Shown here: positions 1-9,201 of the stretch, piece after piece
How positions within the stretch are numbered: position 1 is the first letter of the stretch
Layout of the letters: each line of letters begins with the position of its first letter
Origin: an uncultured Paracoccaceae bacterium
Lineage (GTDB): Bacteria; Pseudomonadota; Alphaproteobacteria; Rhodobacterales; Rhodobacteraceae
Assembly: GCA_947493335.1 (NCBI GenBank)
Contig: CANLQO010000006.1
Span: 60,393-124,392 of the forward strand
Length of the DNA: 64,000 nucleotides
Reading direction: 5' to 3'
Translations under genes and position numbers: made by a program
The notes under the pieces: generated by a model
What the model was told of the DNA's origin: nothing
Database searches by the model: none
What the model saw: only the letters and a program-made list of their open reading frames with translations

Positions 1-639
1 GTGGCTCCTGACGGCGCGCCCGGTGCGCGTGGCGTGCAGTTTCGTGGCCCCGCAATTCCAGTCGCCGTAAACCAGCGGCCCGTGACCGACGGCTTCCCTT
101 ACCTTAATCAAACGCGCGGCGTCAGCTTGCCAATCGGCGTCTGCGCCAAGCTTGACCTGAAATTGCCGGATCCCCGTGGCATAGGCCTCGCGGGCGATCC
201 TTGCCATCTCGTCAGGGGCGACGCAGGTGATGGAATGATAAAGCGGCATATCCGCCCGCATGCGGCCACCAAGGAGGGCATAAAGCGGCAGGTCTGTCGC
301 CTGACCAAACAGGTCCCAAAGGGCAATATCGACAATGGATTTCGCTGCCTCGTGGCCCACCAGAAACCCGTCCAACTTGCGCATCGGTGCGTCGATACCC
401 AAGGGCGAAATACCAAGGATTTGAGGCGCCATTTCGGTCACCGCGCTGGGAATGCCCCCCGCAAAAGCAGGCAGATAATGCGGGATCGGACAGACCTCTC
501 CCCAGCCTTTCAACCCCGTATCGGTTTCCAGACGCAAGACGTGGGTGGTGACTGTGGCACAGGTTTTGCCCTCGGCCATGTAGTAGGTCTCGTGGCTGGT
601 CAGGTCGACGGACCAAAGGGTCATGCGATTGACCTTCAT
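1..639 (-). CDS. Enolase-superfamily (mandelate racemase/muconate lactonizing-like) protein, C-terminus truncated by the window edge
   Basis: Manual minus-strand translation from ATG at 639: MKVNRMTLWSVDLTSHETYYMAEGKTCATVTTHVLRLETDTGLKGWGEVCPIPHYLPAFAGG...DIALWDLFGQATDLPLYALLGGR...FQVKLGADADW. Homologous in layout to the next two genes. Missing from the ORF track because it runs off the window. Confidence 0.85.
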   Translation of the reverse strand, partial: MKVNRMTLWSVDLTSHETYYMAEGKTCATVTTHVLRLETDTGLKGWGEVCPIPHYLPAFAGGIPSAVTEMAPQILGISPLGIDAPMRKLDGFLVGHEAAKSIVDIALWDLFGQATDLPLYALLGGRMRADMPLYHSITCVAPDEMARIAREAYATGIRQFQVKLGADADWQADAARLIKVREAVGHGPLVYGDWNCGATKLHATRTGRAVRSH

Positions 640-1742
640 TAATAGACCGCCACCGGATCACCCAATGCGTCCTCATTGGGATGTACGCCCACGCCCGGTC
701 CCTCGGGCAGATGCAAATGCCCGTCCCGATTGCGTGGACCGCGCCCGCCTGCGATATCAACGGTGATCATATCCTGACATGCCCAAACTGCGCGGCAATT
801 GGCATCCGGGATCGTGGCGGCGAGATGCAGGGCTTCGCAATCCGCCAGAACCGATCCCCCCGTGGCCATCACAAACATGTCGATGCCATGGGCCAGTGCC
901 ACGTCCCGCATACGGGCCGCCTTGGTCAATCCACCCACGCGGTTGAGCTTAATGCCGAACACTTCGGCCAGTCCATCACGGGTTATCCTTGTCGCATCTT
1001 GCAAGGTGACAAGGCTTTCGTCGACGGAGACCGGTGCGGCATGTTTGCCGCAGATCGCCGCGATATCGTCAAGCGTTTCGCAGGGCTGTTCAAACATCAC
1101 CTGCAAGTCTTCGGTGGCATGCATCACACGAAGCGCCTGTTGCCGCGTCCAACCGCGATTGACATCGTAAAGGACGATTTCGCCGGGCCTGCGGATTTCT
1201 TCGACGTCGCGAATGCGGGCGATATCCCGTTCTACGTCACCGCCGATCTTGACCGAATGCGCGATGTAGCCACGTTGGCGATAGCGGTCGATGACGGCCC
1301 GGGTCTCTTCGACCGTTTTGGCACCAACTGATGATGCAATCGCGCGCGGTGTGCGCGACCCGCCACCCATCAGATCGGCAATTGGCAAGTTGGCAGCTTG
1401 CCCTGCAATGTCCCAACAGGCCATATCAATCGGGCTCTTGGCATACAGGTGGCCGGGCAGGGCAAGGTCCATTGCCCGCTCCACGTCGAGGACCCGACGC
1501 GGATCAAGCCCCAACACGAAGGGTGCCATGGTCTTGATCCCTGCGCGAATTCCCGGGCCATGGGCAGGCACATAGGTATGGCCCCAAGGGGTGCCCTCGC
1601 CCCAACCCGATAGACCCGCATCGGTGTCGATTTTCACCAGCGTGGCATCCAGCACCTCAAACTTCAGCCGCCCACCTGAGAGCCAGTATGGATGCTCAAG
1701 CGGCAGGTCGACGTGGTAGACTGAAATGCGCTTAATCTTCAT
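639..1742 (-). CDS. Enolase-superfamily protein (HpbD / cis-3-hydroxyproline dehydratase-like subgroup)
   Basis: MKIKRISVYHVDLPLEHPYWLSGG...VKIGGD...YDVNRGW...FEQPC...VDESL...IKLNRVGGL; metal-ligand D/E/D and two Lys motifs. TAATG overlap with the downstream gene. Start taken as MKIKR (ATG 1742), not the longer ORF. Confidence 0.85.
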   Translation of the reverse strand: MKIKRISVYHVDLPLEHPYWLSGGRLKFEVLDATLVKIDTDAGLSGWGEGTPWGHTYVPAHGPGIRAGIKTMAPFVLGLDPRRVLDVERAMDLALPGHLYAKSPIDMACWDIAGQAANLPIADLMGGGSRTPRAIASSVGAKTVEETRAVIDRYRQRGYIAHSVKIGGDVERDIARIRDVEEIRRPGEIVLYDVNRGWTRQQALRVMHATEDLQVMFEQPCETLDDIAAICGKHAAPVSVDESLVTLQDATRITRDGLAEVFGIKLNRVGGLTKAARMRDVALAHGIDMFVMATGGSVLADCEALHLAATIPDANCRAVWACQDMITVDIAGGRGPRNRDGHLHLPEGPGVGVHPNEDALGDPVAVY

Positions 1743-2845
1743 GCAGCATACTCCGCGACCGGTGCCCCAAGGCTCGCAAAGTCCGGCGTGACGCCAAGGC
1801 CCGGCAAGTTCGGCGCAAAAAGCTTGCCACCCTCGGCCCACGCCCCGCCAACTCCGGTGGAGCGGGTGTTGTAGTTCATCAGATCAGTGGTGTTCTGTAG
1901 ATAGTCGGGCGGGGTTGAGGCCGCAAAATGTGCAACCACCGTGCTGGCGATCTCGCCGCCCCATGTGTCCTCACTGACGACGGGAATACGGTTTTCAACC
2001 AGATAATCACGCACCCGGCGCGCTTTGCTTAACCCCCCAAGGTTCGAGATTTTCAGGCAACACACGTCAGCCCCGCGATCTGCGACAATCCGCTGGGCAG
2101 CGAAAATCCCGGTGACGCATTCGTCCAGCTTCATCGGCTGCTGCGCGACGCGGCGCACCTGTTGGCATTCTTCGTAAGTCCTGCAGGGCTGTTCGAGGAT
2201 GTAGTCAAGATCCTGGGTCGCGCGCGCTACCCGGATTGCGTTATCGACCCGCCATCCCTGATTGGCGTCTGCCATCGCCTTTTCACCCGGCTCCAGCAAG
2301 TCCACGCCCGACCTGATCCGGTCGATATCGCTTTTCCAATCCCCACCGACCTTGATCTGAAATTGCCGATAACGCTGTCTGCGGTAGCGCTGCATTTCAG
2401 ACAGTGTTTCTTCGGTCGCTTTCTGCGGCGCCACACGGTACATCGGTGCGCCATCGGTCAGTTTTCCGCCCAAAAGCATCCAGACTGGCTGGTCGCAGGC
2501 TTGCCCCAGAATATCCCAGCAGGCGGCATCAAACGGGGCCTTGGCGTAGCCGTGACCCTGAACCGTATGATCCATGATCTGTTCAATCTGCCCGACCTGA
2601 CGGGGGTCTTCGCCCAACAGCTTTGGTGCGACAAGGCGGGCCAATGCCTCGACGCCCTCGGAATGAGCCACCATGTAGTTTTCACCACATGGGGTGAATT
2701 CTCCGCTGCCTTGCAGCCCGGCGTCGGTATCGATGACGACAACGCTCGCGCGCGCGACTTCGATCGCGTTTCCCGCTCCCCAGACATACGTCCCGCCGAC
2801 ATAGGGCAGGTCGGTCTTGTAGATGCGGATGCGCGTGACTTTCAT
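1739..2845 (-). CDS. Enolase-superfamily protein (HpbD / cis-3-hydroxyproline dehydratase-like subgroup)
   Basis: MKVTRIRIYKTDLPYVGGTYVWGAG...FQIKVGGDW...ADANQGW...LEQPC...KLDECV...LKISNLGGL; ATGA overlap with the next gene. Confidence 0.85.
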   Translation of the reverse strand: MKVTRIRIYKTDLPYVGGTYVWGAGNAIEVARASVVVIDTDAGLQGSGEFTPCGENYMVAHSEGVEALARLVAPKLLGEDPRQVGQIEQIMDHTVQGHGYAKAPFDAACWDILGQACDQPVWMLLGGKLTDGAPMYRVAPQKATEETLSEMQRYRRQRYRQFQIKVGGDWKSDIDRIRSGVDLLEPGEKAMADANQGWRVDNAIRVARATQDLDYILEQPCRTYEECQQVRRVAQQPMKLDECVTGIFAAQRIVADRGADVCCLKISNLGGLSKARRVRDYLVENRIPVVSEDTWGGEIASTVVAHFAASTPPDYLQNTTDLMNYNTRSTGVGGAWAEGGKLFAPNLPGLGVTPDFASLGAPVAEYAA

Positions 2846-2870
2846 TGCCGCCCACCTGACGGTCTGGCGT

Positions 2871-3131
2871 CTAACGGGTCCGGCTGTCCAAAATTACCCC
2901 ACAGATCCGGCGCAACAACATCGCAATGGACGCCCCCATCAGAGCGACAGCGCCCAGCAGGCTGAGTGCGAAGAAAGGCCCGCCACCATCGGCGAGGATG
3001 AGTGCCAGGCAAATAACCACAAATGCTGTCAGGCAGAGTGCCAACGTCAGGCCGTAATTTCGGGGTCGCTCTGTTGGCGATTTCAATGCAAATAGGTTCA
3101 ACAGACGCGACAATACGGCCTTCAATGGCAA
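2871..3131 (-). CDS. Small hypothetical membrane protein (86 aa)
   Basis: Hydrophobic segments (LTLALCLTAFVVICLALILA; FFALSLLGAVALMGASIAML); co-directional in the operon. Confidence 0.5.
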   Translation of the reverse strand: MPLKAVLSRLLNLFALKSPTERPRNYGLTLALCLTAFVVICLALILADGGGPFFALSLLGAVALMGASIAMLLRRICGVILDSRTR

Positions 3132-3233
3132 TCCTCCGATTTAGGGTTATGCCATTGTGTATAGTGTATTTTTCCGCGTTTCGCAACGCGCGTTCGGTCG
3201 ATTGCCGTCGGGTGTAGCGAAATCGCCGCCGGA

Positions 3234-4316
3234 TCACGGGGTCACCACGATGTTGCCGGTGTGTTTCTTGGCGATGAAGGCGGATTGCGCCGCGTGAAGG
3301 TCTTCCAACGCGTAAGTCGCGGCAAGCGCGGGTTTAATCGCGCCCGCCTCGATATAACGGATCAGGTTGGTCATCACGTCGGGGTCGATCACTGTGGACC
3401 CGGTGAAGGTAAGGTCGCGCAAATAAAATGTGCGCAGGTCCAATTCGACCATGGGCCCGGCAATTGCGCCCGAGCAAGTATAACGTCCACCCCGTTGCAG
3501 CACGTCAATCAACGACGACCAATAGGGCCCGCCGACAACGTCGGCGACGACCGTGATCTTGTCATCGCCAAGGGCCGTAAGCAGGTTATTGGGCGCACGC
3601 GGCAAGACCCGGTCCGCACCAAATGCCGCGACGTCAGCGTGTTTAGCGGGCGAGGCGAGCGCGATGACCCTCGCGCCGCGCATCTTTGCCAATTGCACCA
3701 CGGCGCCACCAACCCCACCGGATGCGCCGGGCACAAGAACCGTATCCTCCGCTGTCACAGCAGCGCGCGTCAACATGCCTTCTGCGGTTGAATAGGAACA
3801 AGAAAATGTCGCCAGTTCCGCATCGGTGAAGCTGGATGTGATTGCCAGAGCGTTCTGGCTGGGCATCACTGTATATTCTGCAAATCCGCCGTCCATTTCG
3901 GACCCGAAGTATCCGGTCTTATTCTTGTTGAGCGGATCGTCAACATCGCGCAGCCAGTTGTCTGTGATGATCCGTTCACCAATGCGAGATGCATCAATGC
4001 CGTCGCCCACGGCCACGATCTCTCCACAGACATCAGCGCCCTGAATGCGAGGGAAGGATATTGGTGTGCCGCCCCAGGCCGGGTCCTCTTCGCTCACGTT
4101 GTCAAAGCCGGCCCCAGTGGTCGCATCCGTCATTGTCTTCGAATACCAGCCCGATCGGGTGTTGACGTCGGTGTTGTTCAGCCCGCAGGCCGCGACCTTG
4201 ATCAGCACTTGGCCGGGGCCGGGGTCGGGGCGCGGCCAGTCTGGGTGAAAAACGATCTGATCCATATCACCATGGCCCATCGTCACCATCGCGCGCATTG
4301 TTTTGGGCAGGGTCAT
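3234..4316 (-). CDS. Zinc-binding alcohol dehydrogenase / quinone oxidoreductase family protein
   Basis: MDR fold: GQVLIKVAACGLNNTDVNTR, GADVCGEIVAVG, VLVPGASGGVGGAVVQLAKMRGARVIAL. Confidence 0.85.
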   Translation of the reverse strand: MTLPKTMRAMVTMGHGDMDQIVFHPDWPRPDPGPGQVLIKVAACGLNNTDVNTRSGWYSKTMTDATTGAGFDNVSEEDPAWGGTPISFPRIQGADVCGEIVAVGDGIDASRIGERIITDNWLRDVDDPLNKNKTGYFGSEMDGGFAEYTVMPSQNALAITSSFTDAELATFSCSYSTAEGMLTRAAVTAEDTVLVPGASGGVGGAVVQLAKMRGARVIALASPAKHADVAAFGADRVLPRAPNNLLTALGDDKITVVADVVGGPYWSSLIDVLQRGGRYTCSGAIAGPMVELDLRTFYLRDLTFTGSTVIDPDVMTNLIRYIEAGAIKPALAATYALEDLHAAQSAFIAKKHTGNIVVTP

Positions 4317-6763
4317 CAGGCGGGTTCCTTGATCTGATCTGCGCGCGGGCGCAGGCTTTGGGGGTCGTAGGCCGGTTCTGACAGAACGCGGGCCTGTCTT
4401 GGTTCGCCGTGAATCACGACCTCTAACGCGGTACCTGGCTGCGCCGCCTCTGGCGCGACATAGGCAAAGGCGAGGATTGTTCCGACGCTGTGACCGTACA
4501 CGACAGAGGCGGTCGATCCGATCACCTTTCCGTCTTGCAGCACCGCCTCACCACCATGCCCGTCGACCTTGCCATCCGGTTCGATCGACAGATAGGCACA
4601 AACCCAAGGCAATTCAGTATTCAGAGTCAGATCGCGCCCGATGTAGTCTTTGTCGGTGCGGGCAAAGCGTAGCACATCTGCCTCGGCCAACGTGACCTCA
4701 TTCGTCAACTCGCCAGCACCTTTGAACCCCTTTTCCATCCGCAGCACATTCATCGCAAAACTGCCGTAGTCGGCAATGCCGTGGGATGTGCCCGCATCCC
4801 AAAGCGCGGTGTAGACGTCCACGCAGGCGGCATTGGGCATGTGAAGTTCCCATCCCAATTCTCCGGCGTAAGACATACGGAACGCCCACATCTGATGACC
4901 GGCAATCGTGATCTCTTGCAGGCTCATCCATGGGAAGTTGGCGTTGCCAAGCGGCGTCGTCGTACAAGCGCCCAGCACGTCTCGCGCCTTTGGTCCGTTC
5001 AGGCTCAGCGCGGCATGTGTGCTGCTGAGGTTTTCGACCGTCACGTCCGCATCGCCCTTGGAGTGGTTCATTTGATCCAGCAGACGTTGCTCAAAGAAGG
5101 CGGCGCAGACCAGATAGAACTGATCCTCACCCACCCGCGCGACAGTCGTCTCAAGCTCGATTCGGCCACGCCGATTGAGCATATGCGTCAACCCGATCCG
5201 CCCGATCCGCGGCAGGCGATTGGCAGTCAGGTGATCCAGAAGTTTGGCCGCGTCGGGACCAGAGACCAACGCTTTGGTGAAGGCGGTCACATCCATGATG
5301 CCGACGGCGTTGCGGACCGCATCAACCTCTGCCGCAACGACTTCATCGACGGGGGTTCGTCCAAACCCATAGTGATCACGCTGTTCCACGCCATGTCTTG
5401 CAAACCACCGCGGGCGTTCGTGGCCGTAAACCTCTTCATGAACAGCACCCTTGGCTTTCAGGACGTCATGCAGCGGCGACGGTTTGACGGGCCGTCCGGC
5501 CAGCCGGTTGAAATGTGGAAATGGGATTTCGTGGCGCAGGCAATAATCCTCTCGGGCCTTGACCACCTGCCACGCCTTGGTCGCATAGGGTCCAAATCGG
5601 CGCGGATCGTATTCCCGCATAGAGATATCAGCGGCCCCATGCACCATCCAGCGTGCCAATTCGCGCGTTAGCCCCGGGCCCCAGCCGATGCCAATTTGCG
5701 TCCCACAGCAACACCAGTAATTGCGCACACCCGGAGCAGGCCCAATAAGAGGGTTGCCGTCGGGGGGGTGACTGATCGCGCCGTGAACTTCGCGTGTTAT
5801 TCCAAGCTCGGCAAAGATCGGCATTCGGTTCAGGCTTTCCTCAAGCCACGGCATCACACGGTCGTAATCGGCATCAAACAGCCAGTTTTCATAGTCCCAC
5901 GGGCAATGATCATGCCAGACCGAATTTGGGTTTTCCTTTTCGTAAATGCCGATCAGCCCGCGCTTCTGTTCCATCCGGATATAGCCGGACACCTTTCGAT
6001 CATCCCGGATTACCGGCAACTCGCGTTCGAGGCTTTCAAACTCCGGCACCGTTTCCGTCACGAAATAGTGGTGCGTCATCGAGGTCATTGGGAATTGCAG
6101 ACCAGACCATTCACCCATCTGGCGGGCATAGGTCCCGCCTGCGTTGACCACGTGTTCGCAGGTGATCGTGCCTTTTTCGGTCTCAACGACCCATTCGCCA
6201 TGGGCGGACTGAGTAATATTAGTGGCGCGGCAGCGGCGGATGATTCTTGCGCCCTTGGCGCGCGCGCCAGCGGCGAGCGCCATTGTCACATTCGTCGGGT
6301 CGACATGGCCATCATCAGGCGTGTGCAGCGCCCCCAGAACGCCATCGAGGTTATAGAAAGGGTGCAGTTCTGCAACCTTATCGGGACCAACCAATTCGAT
6401 GTTGAATCCAAGCGCGCGCCCCACCGACAGCGTGTGGCGCAGCCAGTCCATTTCATCGGGCGTATAGGCAAGCCTGAACGACCCGCAGCCATGCCATGTC
6501 ACGGGTTGCCCCGTCTCGGCCTCAAGCCCGCCAGCATAAAGCCCAATGTTGTAATCGACGCATTTGCCCAATCCGAAAGAGCTAGTGGAATGGGTGATCT
6601 GACCGGCGGCATGCCATGTGCTGCCCGATGTCAGCTCTGCCTTTTCCAGCAGCACGACATCTTCCCACCCTTCACGGGTCAGGTGGTAGGCAAGGCCGCA
6701 GCCCATCACACCTCCACCAACGATGACGACGCGTGCGTGCGAAGGGAATGGGGCTGTCGACAT
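4316..6763 (-). CDS. FAD-dependent oxidoreductase with C-terminal GcvT domain (dimethylglycine/sarcosine dehydrogenase-like)
   Basis: N-terminal RVVIVGGGVMGCGLAYHLTREGWEDVVLLEKAELTSGSTWHAAG; C-terminal aminomethyltransferase-like region (MDVTAFTKALVSGPDAAKLLDHLTANRLPRIGRIGLTHMLNRRGRIELETTVARV...SYAGELGWELH). Start assumed at MSTAPF. Confidence 0.88.
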   Translation of the reverse strand: MSTAPFPSHARVVIVGGGVMGCGLAYHLTREGWEDVVLLEKAELTSGSTWHAAGQITHSTSSFGLGKCVDYNIGLYAGGLEAETGQPVTWHGCGSFRLAYTPDEMDWLRHTLSVGRALGFNIELVGPDKVAELHPFYNLDGVLGALHTPDDGHVDPTNVTMALAAGARAKGARIIRRCRATNITQSAHGEWVVETEKGTITCEHVVNAGGTYARQMGEWSGLQFPMTSMTHHYFVTETVPEFESLERELPVIRDDRKVSGYIRMEQKRGLIGIYEKENPNSVWHDHCPWDYENWLFDADYDRVMPWLEESLNRMPIFAELGITREVHGAISHPPDGNPLIGPAPGVRNYWCCCGTQIGIGWGPGLTRELARWMVHGAADISMREYDPRRFGPYATKAWQVVKAREDYCLRHEIPFPHFNRLAGRPVKPSPLHDVLKAKGAVHEEVYGHERPRWFARHGVEQRDHYGFGRTPVDEVVAAEVDAVRNAVGIMDVTAFTKALVSGPDAAKLLDHLTANRLPRIGRIGLTHMLNRRGRIELETTVARVGEDQFYLVCAAFFEQRLLDQMNHSKGDADVTVENLSSTHAALSLNGPKARDVLGACTTTPLGNANFPWMSLQEITIAGHQMWAFRMSYAGELGWELHMPNAACVDVYTALWDAGTSHGIADYGSFAMNVLRMEKGFKGAGELTNEVTLAEADVLRFARTDKDYIGRDLTLNTELPWVCAYLSIEPDGKVDGHGGEAVLQDGKVIGSTASVVYGHSVGTILAFAYVAPEAAQPGTALEVVIHGEPRQARVLSEPAYDPQSLRPRADQIKEPA

Positions 6764-6825
6764 CGGGCGCCTCTGATTCAAAAAGTCCTCGACAGGCTAA
6801 TCGGACAAATATACCATCGTCAATC

Positions 6826-7713
6826 ATGAATGACACAAACGTATCATTGACCGTTCTGACTCGGCTCGCCGACGAACTGACTGATCTCACGCCAGAGGCG
6901 CGCAAGGCCGCAACCTATGTGCTTGAAAACCCGCGCGATGTCGGCGTTTCAACAGTGCGCGAGATTGCAGAAGCCGCGCAGGTGAAGCCCAACACCGTTG
7001 TGCGTATGGCGCGGCAAATCGGCTTTGACGGGTACGAGGATTTTCGTGAACCGTTCCGCGACGCCATTCGGCGCGGGGCGGCTGACTTTCCTGATCGGGT
7101 GCGTTGGTTGCAGGATATTCGCCGGTCCGGCGCCCTTGGCGAGCTTTATGCGGACATGGTGCAGGGGGCTTTGCGCAATATCGAAGATACATTTGCGGGG
7201 ATCACCGCAAACGCCCTTCAGACAGCGGCAGAGACGATTTGGGCCTCGCGTAATGTCTTTACTCTTGGGGTCGGCGTCAACAACTCCAACGCCTGCAACT
7301 TCACCTATCTCGCGTCCACCGGCATGGTGCAATTTTCGGCAATTCCGCGGCCGGGCTCGACCGCCGTGGATGACCTGGCCTGGGCTGATGCGCGCGACGT
7401 TCTGATTGCCATTACGTGCAAGCCTTACCGCACCGAGGTTGTCGAAGCGGTGCAGATCGCTCGCGAACAGGGCGTGCGGGTGATCGCGCTATCCGACAGC
7501 CCGGCAAGCCCGATCATTCGCGGCGCAGATCACGGATTTGTCGTGGCCGCCGAGACGCCGCAGTTCTTCCCGTCATCCGTCAGCACAATCGCCCTGCTTG
7601 AGACACTTTTGTCTTTTGTCATCGCTGTGGCCAGTGATGAGGTCGTGAAAAGGGTCGAGACCTTCCACAAGCGGCGACATCAACTTGGCATCTATGACGA
7701 AGGCGCTTCATGA
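6826..7713 (+). CDS. MurR/RpiR family transcriptional regulator
   Basis: N-terminal RpiR HTH (LTPEARKAATYVLENPRDVGVSTVREIAEAAQVKPNTVVRMARQIGFDGYEDFRE) and SIS domain (DVLIAITCKPYRTEVVEAVQIAREQGVRVIALSDSPASPI). Confidence 0.9.
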   Translation: MNDTNVSLTVLTRLADELTDLTPEARKAATYVLENPRDVGVSTVREIAEAAQVKPNTVVRMARQIGFDGYEDFREPFRDAIRRGAADFPDRVRWLQDIRRSGALGELYADMVQGALRNIEDTFAGITANALQTAAETIWASRNVFTLGVGVNNSNACNFTYLASTGMVQFSAIPRPGSTAVDDLAWADARDVLIAITCKPYRTEVVEAVQIAREQGVRVIALSDSPASPIIRGADHGFVVAAETPQFFPSSVSTIALLETLLSFVIAVASDEVVKRVETFHKRRHQLGIYDEGAS

Positions 7714-8789
7714 CTGGCCCGGTCTGGTCCCTCGCTGCGCGGTATTACACCGATCCGGCAGTATTCGAGGCCGAACGCGCGGGTCTTTTGGCGCGCACAT
7801 GGCAATTCGGTTGTCACTTGAGTGACCTGTCCAAGCCGGGGGAATACGCGACATTCGAAGTCGCAGGCGAAAGTCTGTTCGCCATTCGGGGACAGGATGA
7901 TCAGGTCCGTGTCTTTTACAACGTCTGCCAACATCGTGCGCATCAGTTGGTGCAAGGCCGCGGCGTTACGCGCGTGGTCGTCTGCCCTTACCATGCCTGG
8001 ACCTACGAGTTGACTGGCGAACTGCGTGCGGGCCCGAATATCAAGGCGGTTGAAGGGTTCGACAAAACCAGCGTCTGCCTGACAGAGGTCCGGTCAGAGG
8101 CATTTCTGGGTTTTCTCTTCGTCAACCTCGACCCAGATGCCGAACCGATGGATGACTGGTTCCCCGCTGCACGCGCGGAGCTCGAAGAATGGGTCCCGCA
8201 ATGGGATGCGCTTAAACCGCTCGAATGGGTGGAGATCCCAGAAGACTGCAATTGGAAAGTCTCGGTCGAGAATTACTCCGAATGCTACCACTGCAGCCTG
8301 AACCATCCGACATTCGCCAATGGCGTGGTCAAGCCTGAGACCTACGATATCCAGCCACAGGGTATGTGTCTGCGTCACACGACAGAGTGCCAAAGCCTCG
8401 ATCAGATGACCTATGATATCCAGTCGGGTTTTGCCCATGCGGCTGAATATTCCAGTTGGTTTTTGTGGCCGATGTTCAGTTTTCAGGTTTATCCCGGCAA
8501 CGTCCTCAACACCTACCACTGGCGCCCTGACGGACCCGATCGCGTGATGGTTTGGCGTGGCTGGTATTCGGTGAATGGCGCCGACGACCCGAAGGTGCGG
8601 CTTTTGGCAAAGCAAGACCGGGAAACGACTGTCGAGGAAGACATCCGCTTAGTCGAATCGGTGCAACGCGGTCTTCGGTCGCGCGGTTATCGTCCCGGCC
8701 CGCTTGTGGTCGATCCCAAGGGTGGCGTGAACTCGGAGCATCCGGTCATGCATTTGCAGCGCTGGATGCGGGAGGCAATTGATGGCTGA
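7710..8789 (+). CDS. Rieske 2Fe-2S aromatic-ring-hydroxylating-type oxygenase, probable betaine N-demethylase family
   Basis: Rieske CQHRAH...CPYHAW; mononuclear Fe motif ENYSECYHCSLNH. ATGA overlap with the RpiR gene. Confidence 0.88.
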   Translation: MTGPVWSLAARYYTDPAVFEAERAGLLARTWQFGCHLSDLSKPGEYATFEVAGESLFAIRGQDDQVRVFYNVCQHRAHQLVQGRGVTRVVVCPYHAWTYELTGELRAGPNIKAVEGFDKTSVCLTEVRSEAFLGFLFVNLDPDAEPMDDWFPAARAELEEWVPQWDALKPLEWVEIPEDCNWKVSVENYSECYHCSLNHPTFANGVVKPETYDIQPQGMCLRHTTECQSLDQMTYDIQSGFAHAAEYSSWFLWPMFSFQVYPGNVLNTYHWRPDGPDRVMVWRGWYSVNGADDPKVRLLAKQDRETTVEEDIRLVESVQRGLRSRGYRPGPLVVDPKGGVNSEHPVMHLQRWMREAIDG

Positions 8790-9201
8790 ACCATTGACCG
8801 GATGCTGTGCCTGCGGGGCGGTGCGATGGGTGTCCAACGGTCCGGTGCTTTGGGCGGGGCATTGCCATTGCGAAAGTTGTCGGCGCGCGACCGCTTCCCC
8901 GATGACCAGCTTTTTTGGCGTGCCCCGGACCTCTGTGATCTGGACAGGCAAACTGTCCCGTGTGTTGACATCCCATGGCCGGGTGCAACGCCAGTTTTGC
9001 CCAAGTTGTGGCACCCAGATGACCTATCAATTCGACGGCTGGCCAGACGAAACACACCTCTATGCCGCCACCCTCGATGAGCCTGGTCGCTTCGTGCCGC
9101 AGGCTCATTATCACTATGCTGAACGGTTACCGTGGCTCTTCATTTCGGATGACCTGCCCAAATATTCCGCGTCGGCCGAGGCAGGGGACCCAATGCCATG
9201 A
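8782..9201 (+). CDS. GFA/CENP-V-type zinc-binding protein
   Basis: Cys motifs GCCACGAVRW, GHCHCESCRRATASPMTSFFGV, FCPSCGTQMTY typical of the GFA fold. Confidence 0.85.
   Translation: MAEPLTGCCACGAVRWVSNGPVLWAGHCHCESCRRATASPMTSFFGVPRTSVIWTGKLSRVLTSHGRVQRQFCPSCGTQMTYQFDGWPDETHLYAATLDEPGRFVPQAHYHYAERLPWLFISDDLPKYSASAEAGDPMP

Noticed and set aside
1-642. 213-aa plus-strand ORF
   Set aside because: Antisense shadow of the truncated enolase-superfamily gene; translation has no recognisable domain.
3175-3190. Hairpin CGCGTT-TCGC-AACGCG upstream of the 86-aa ORF
   Set aside because: Short, no T-run in the transcribed direction; too weak to call a terminator.
5696-6829. 377-aa plus-strand ORF
   Set aside because: Antisense shadow of the DMGDH-like gene.
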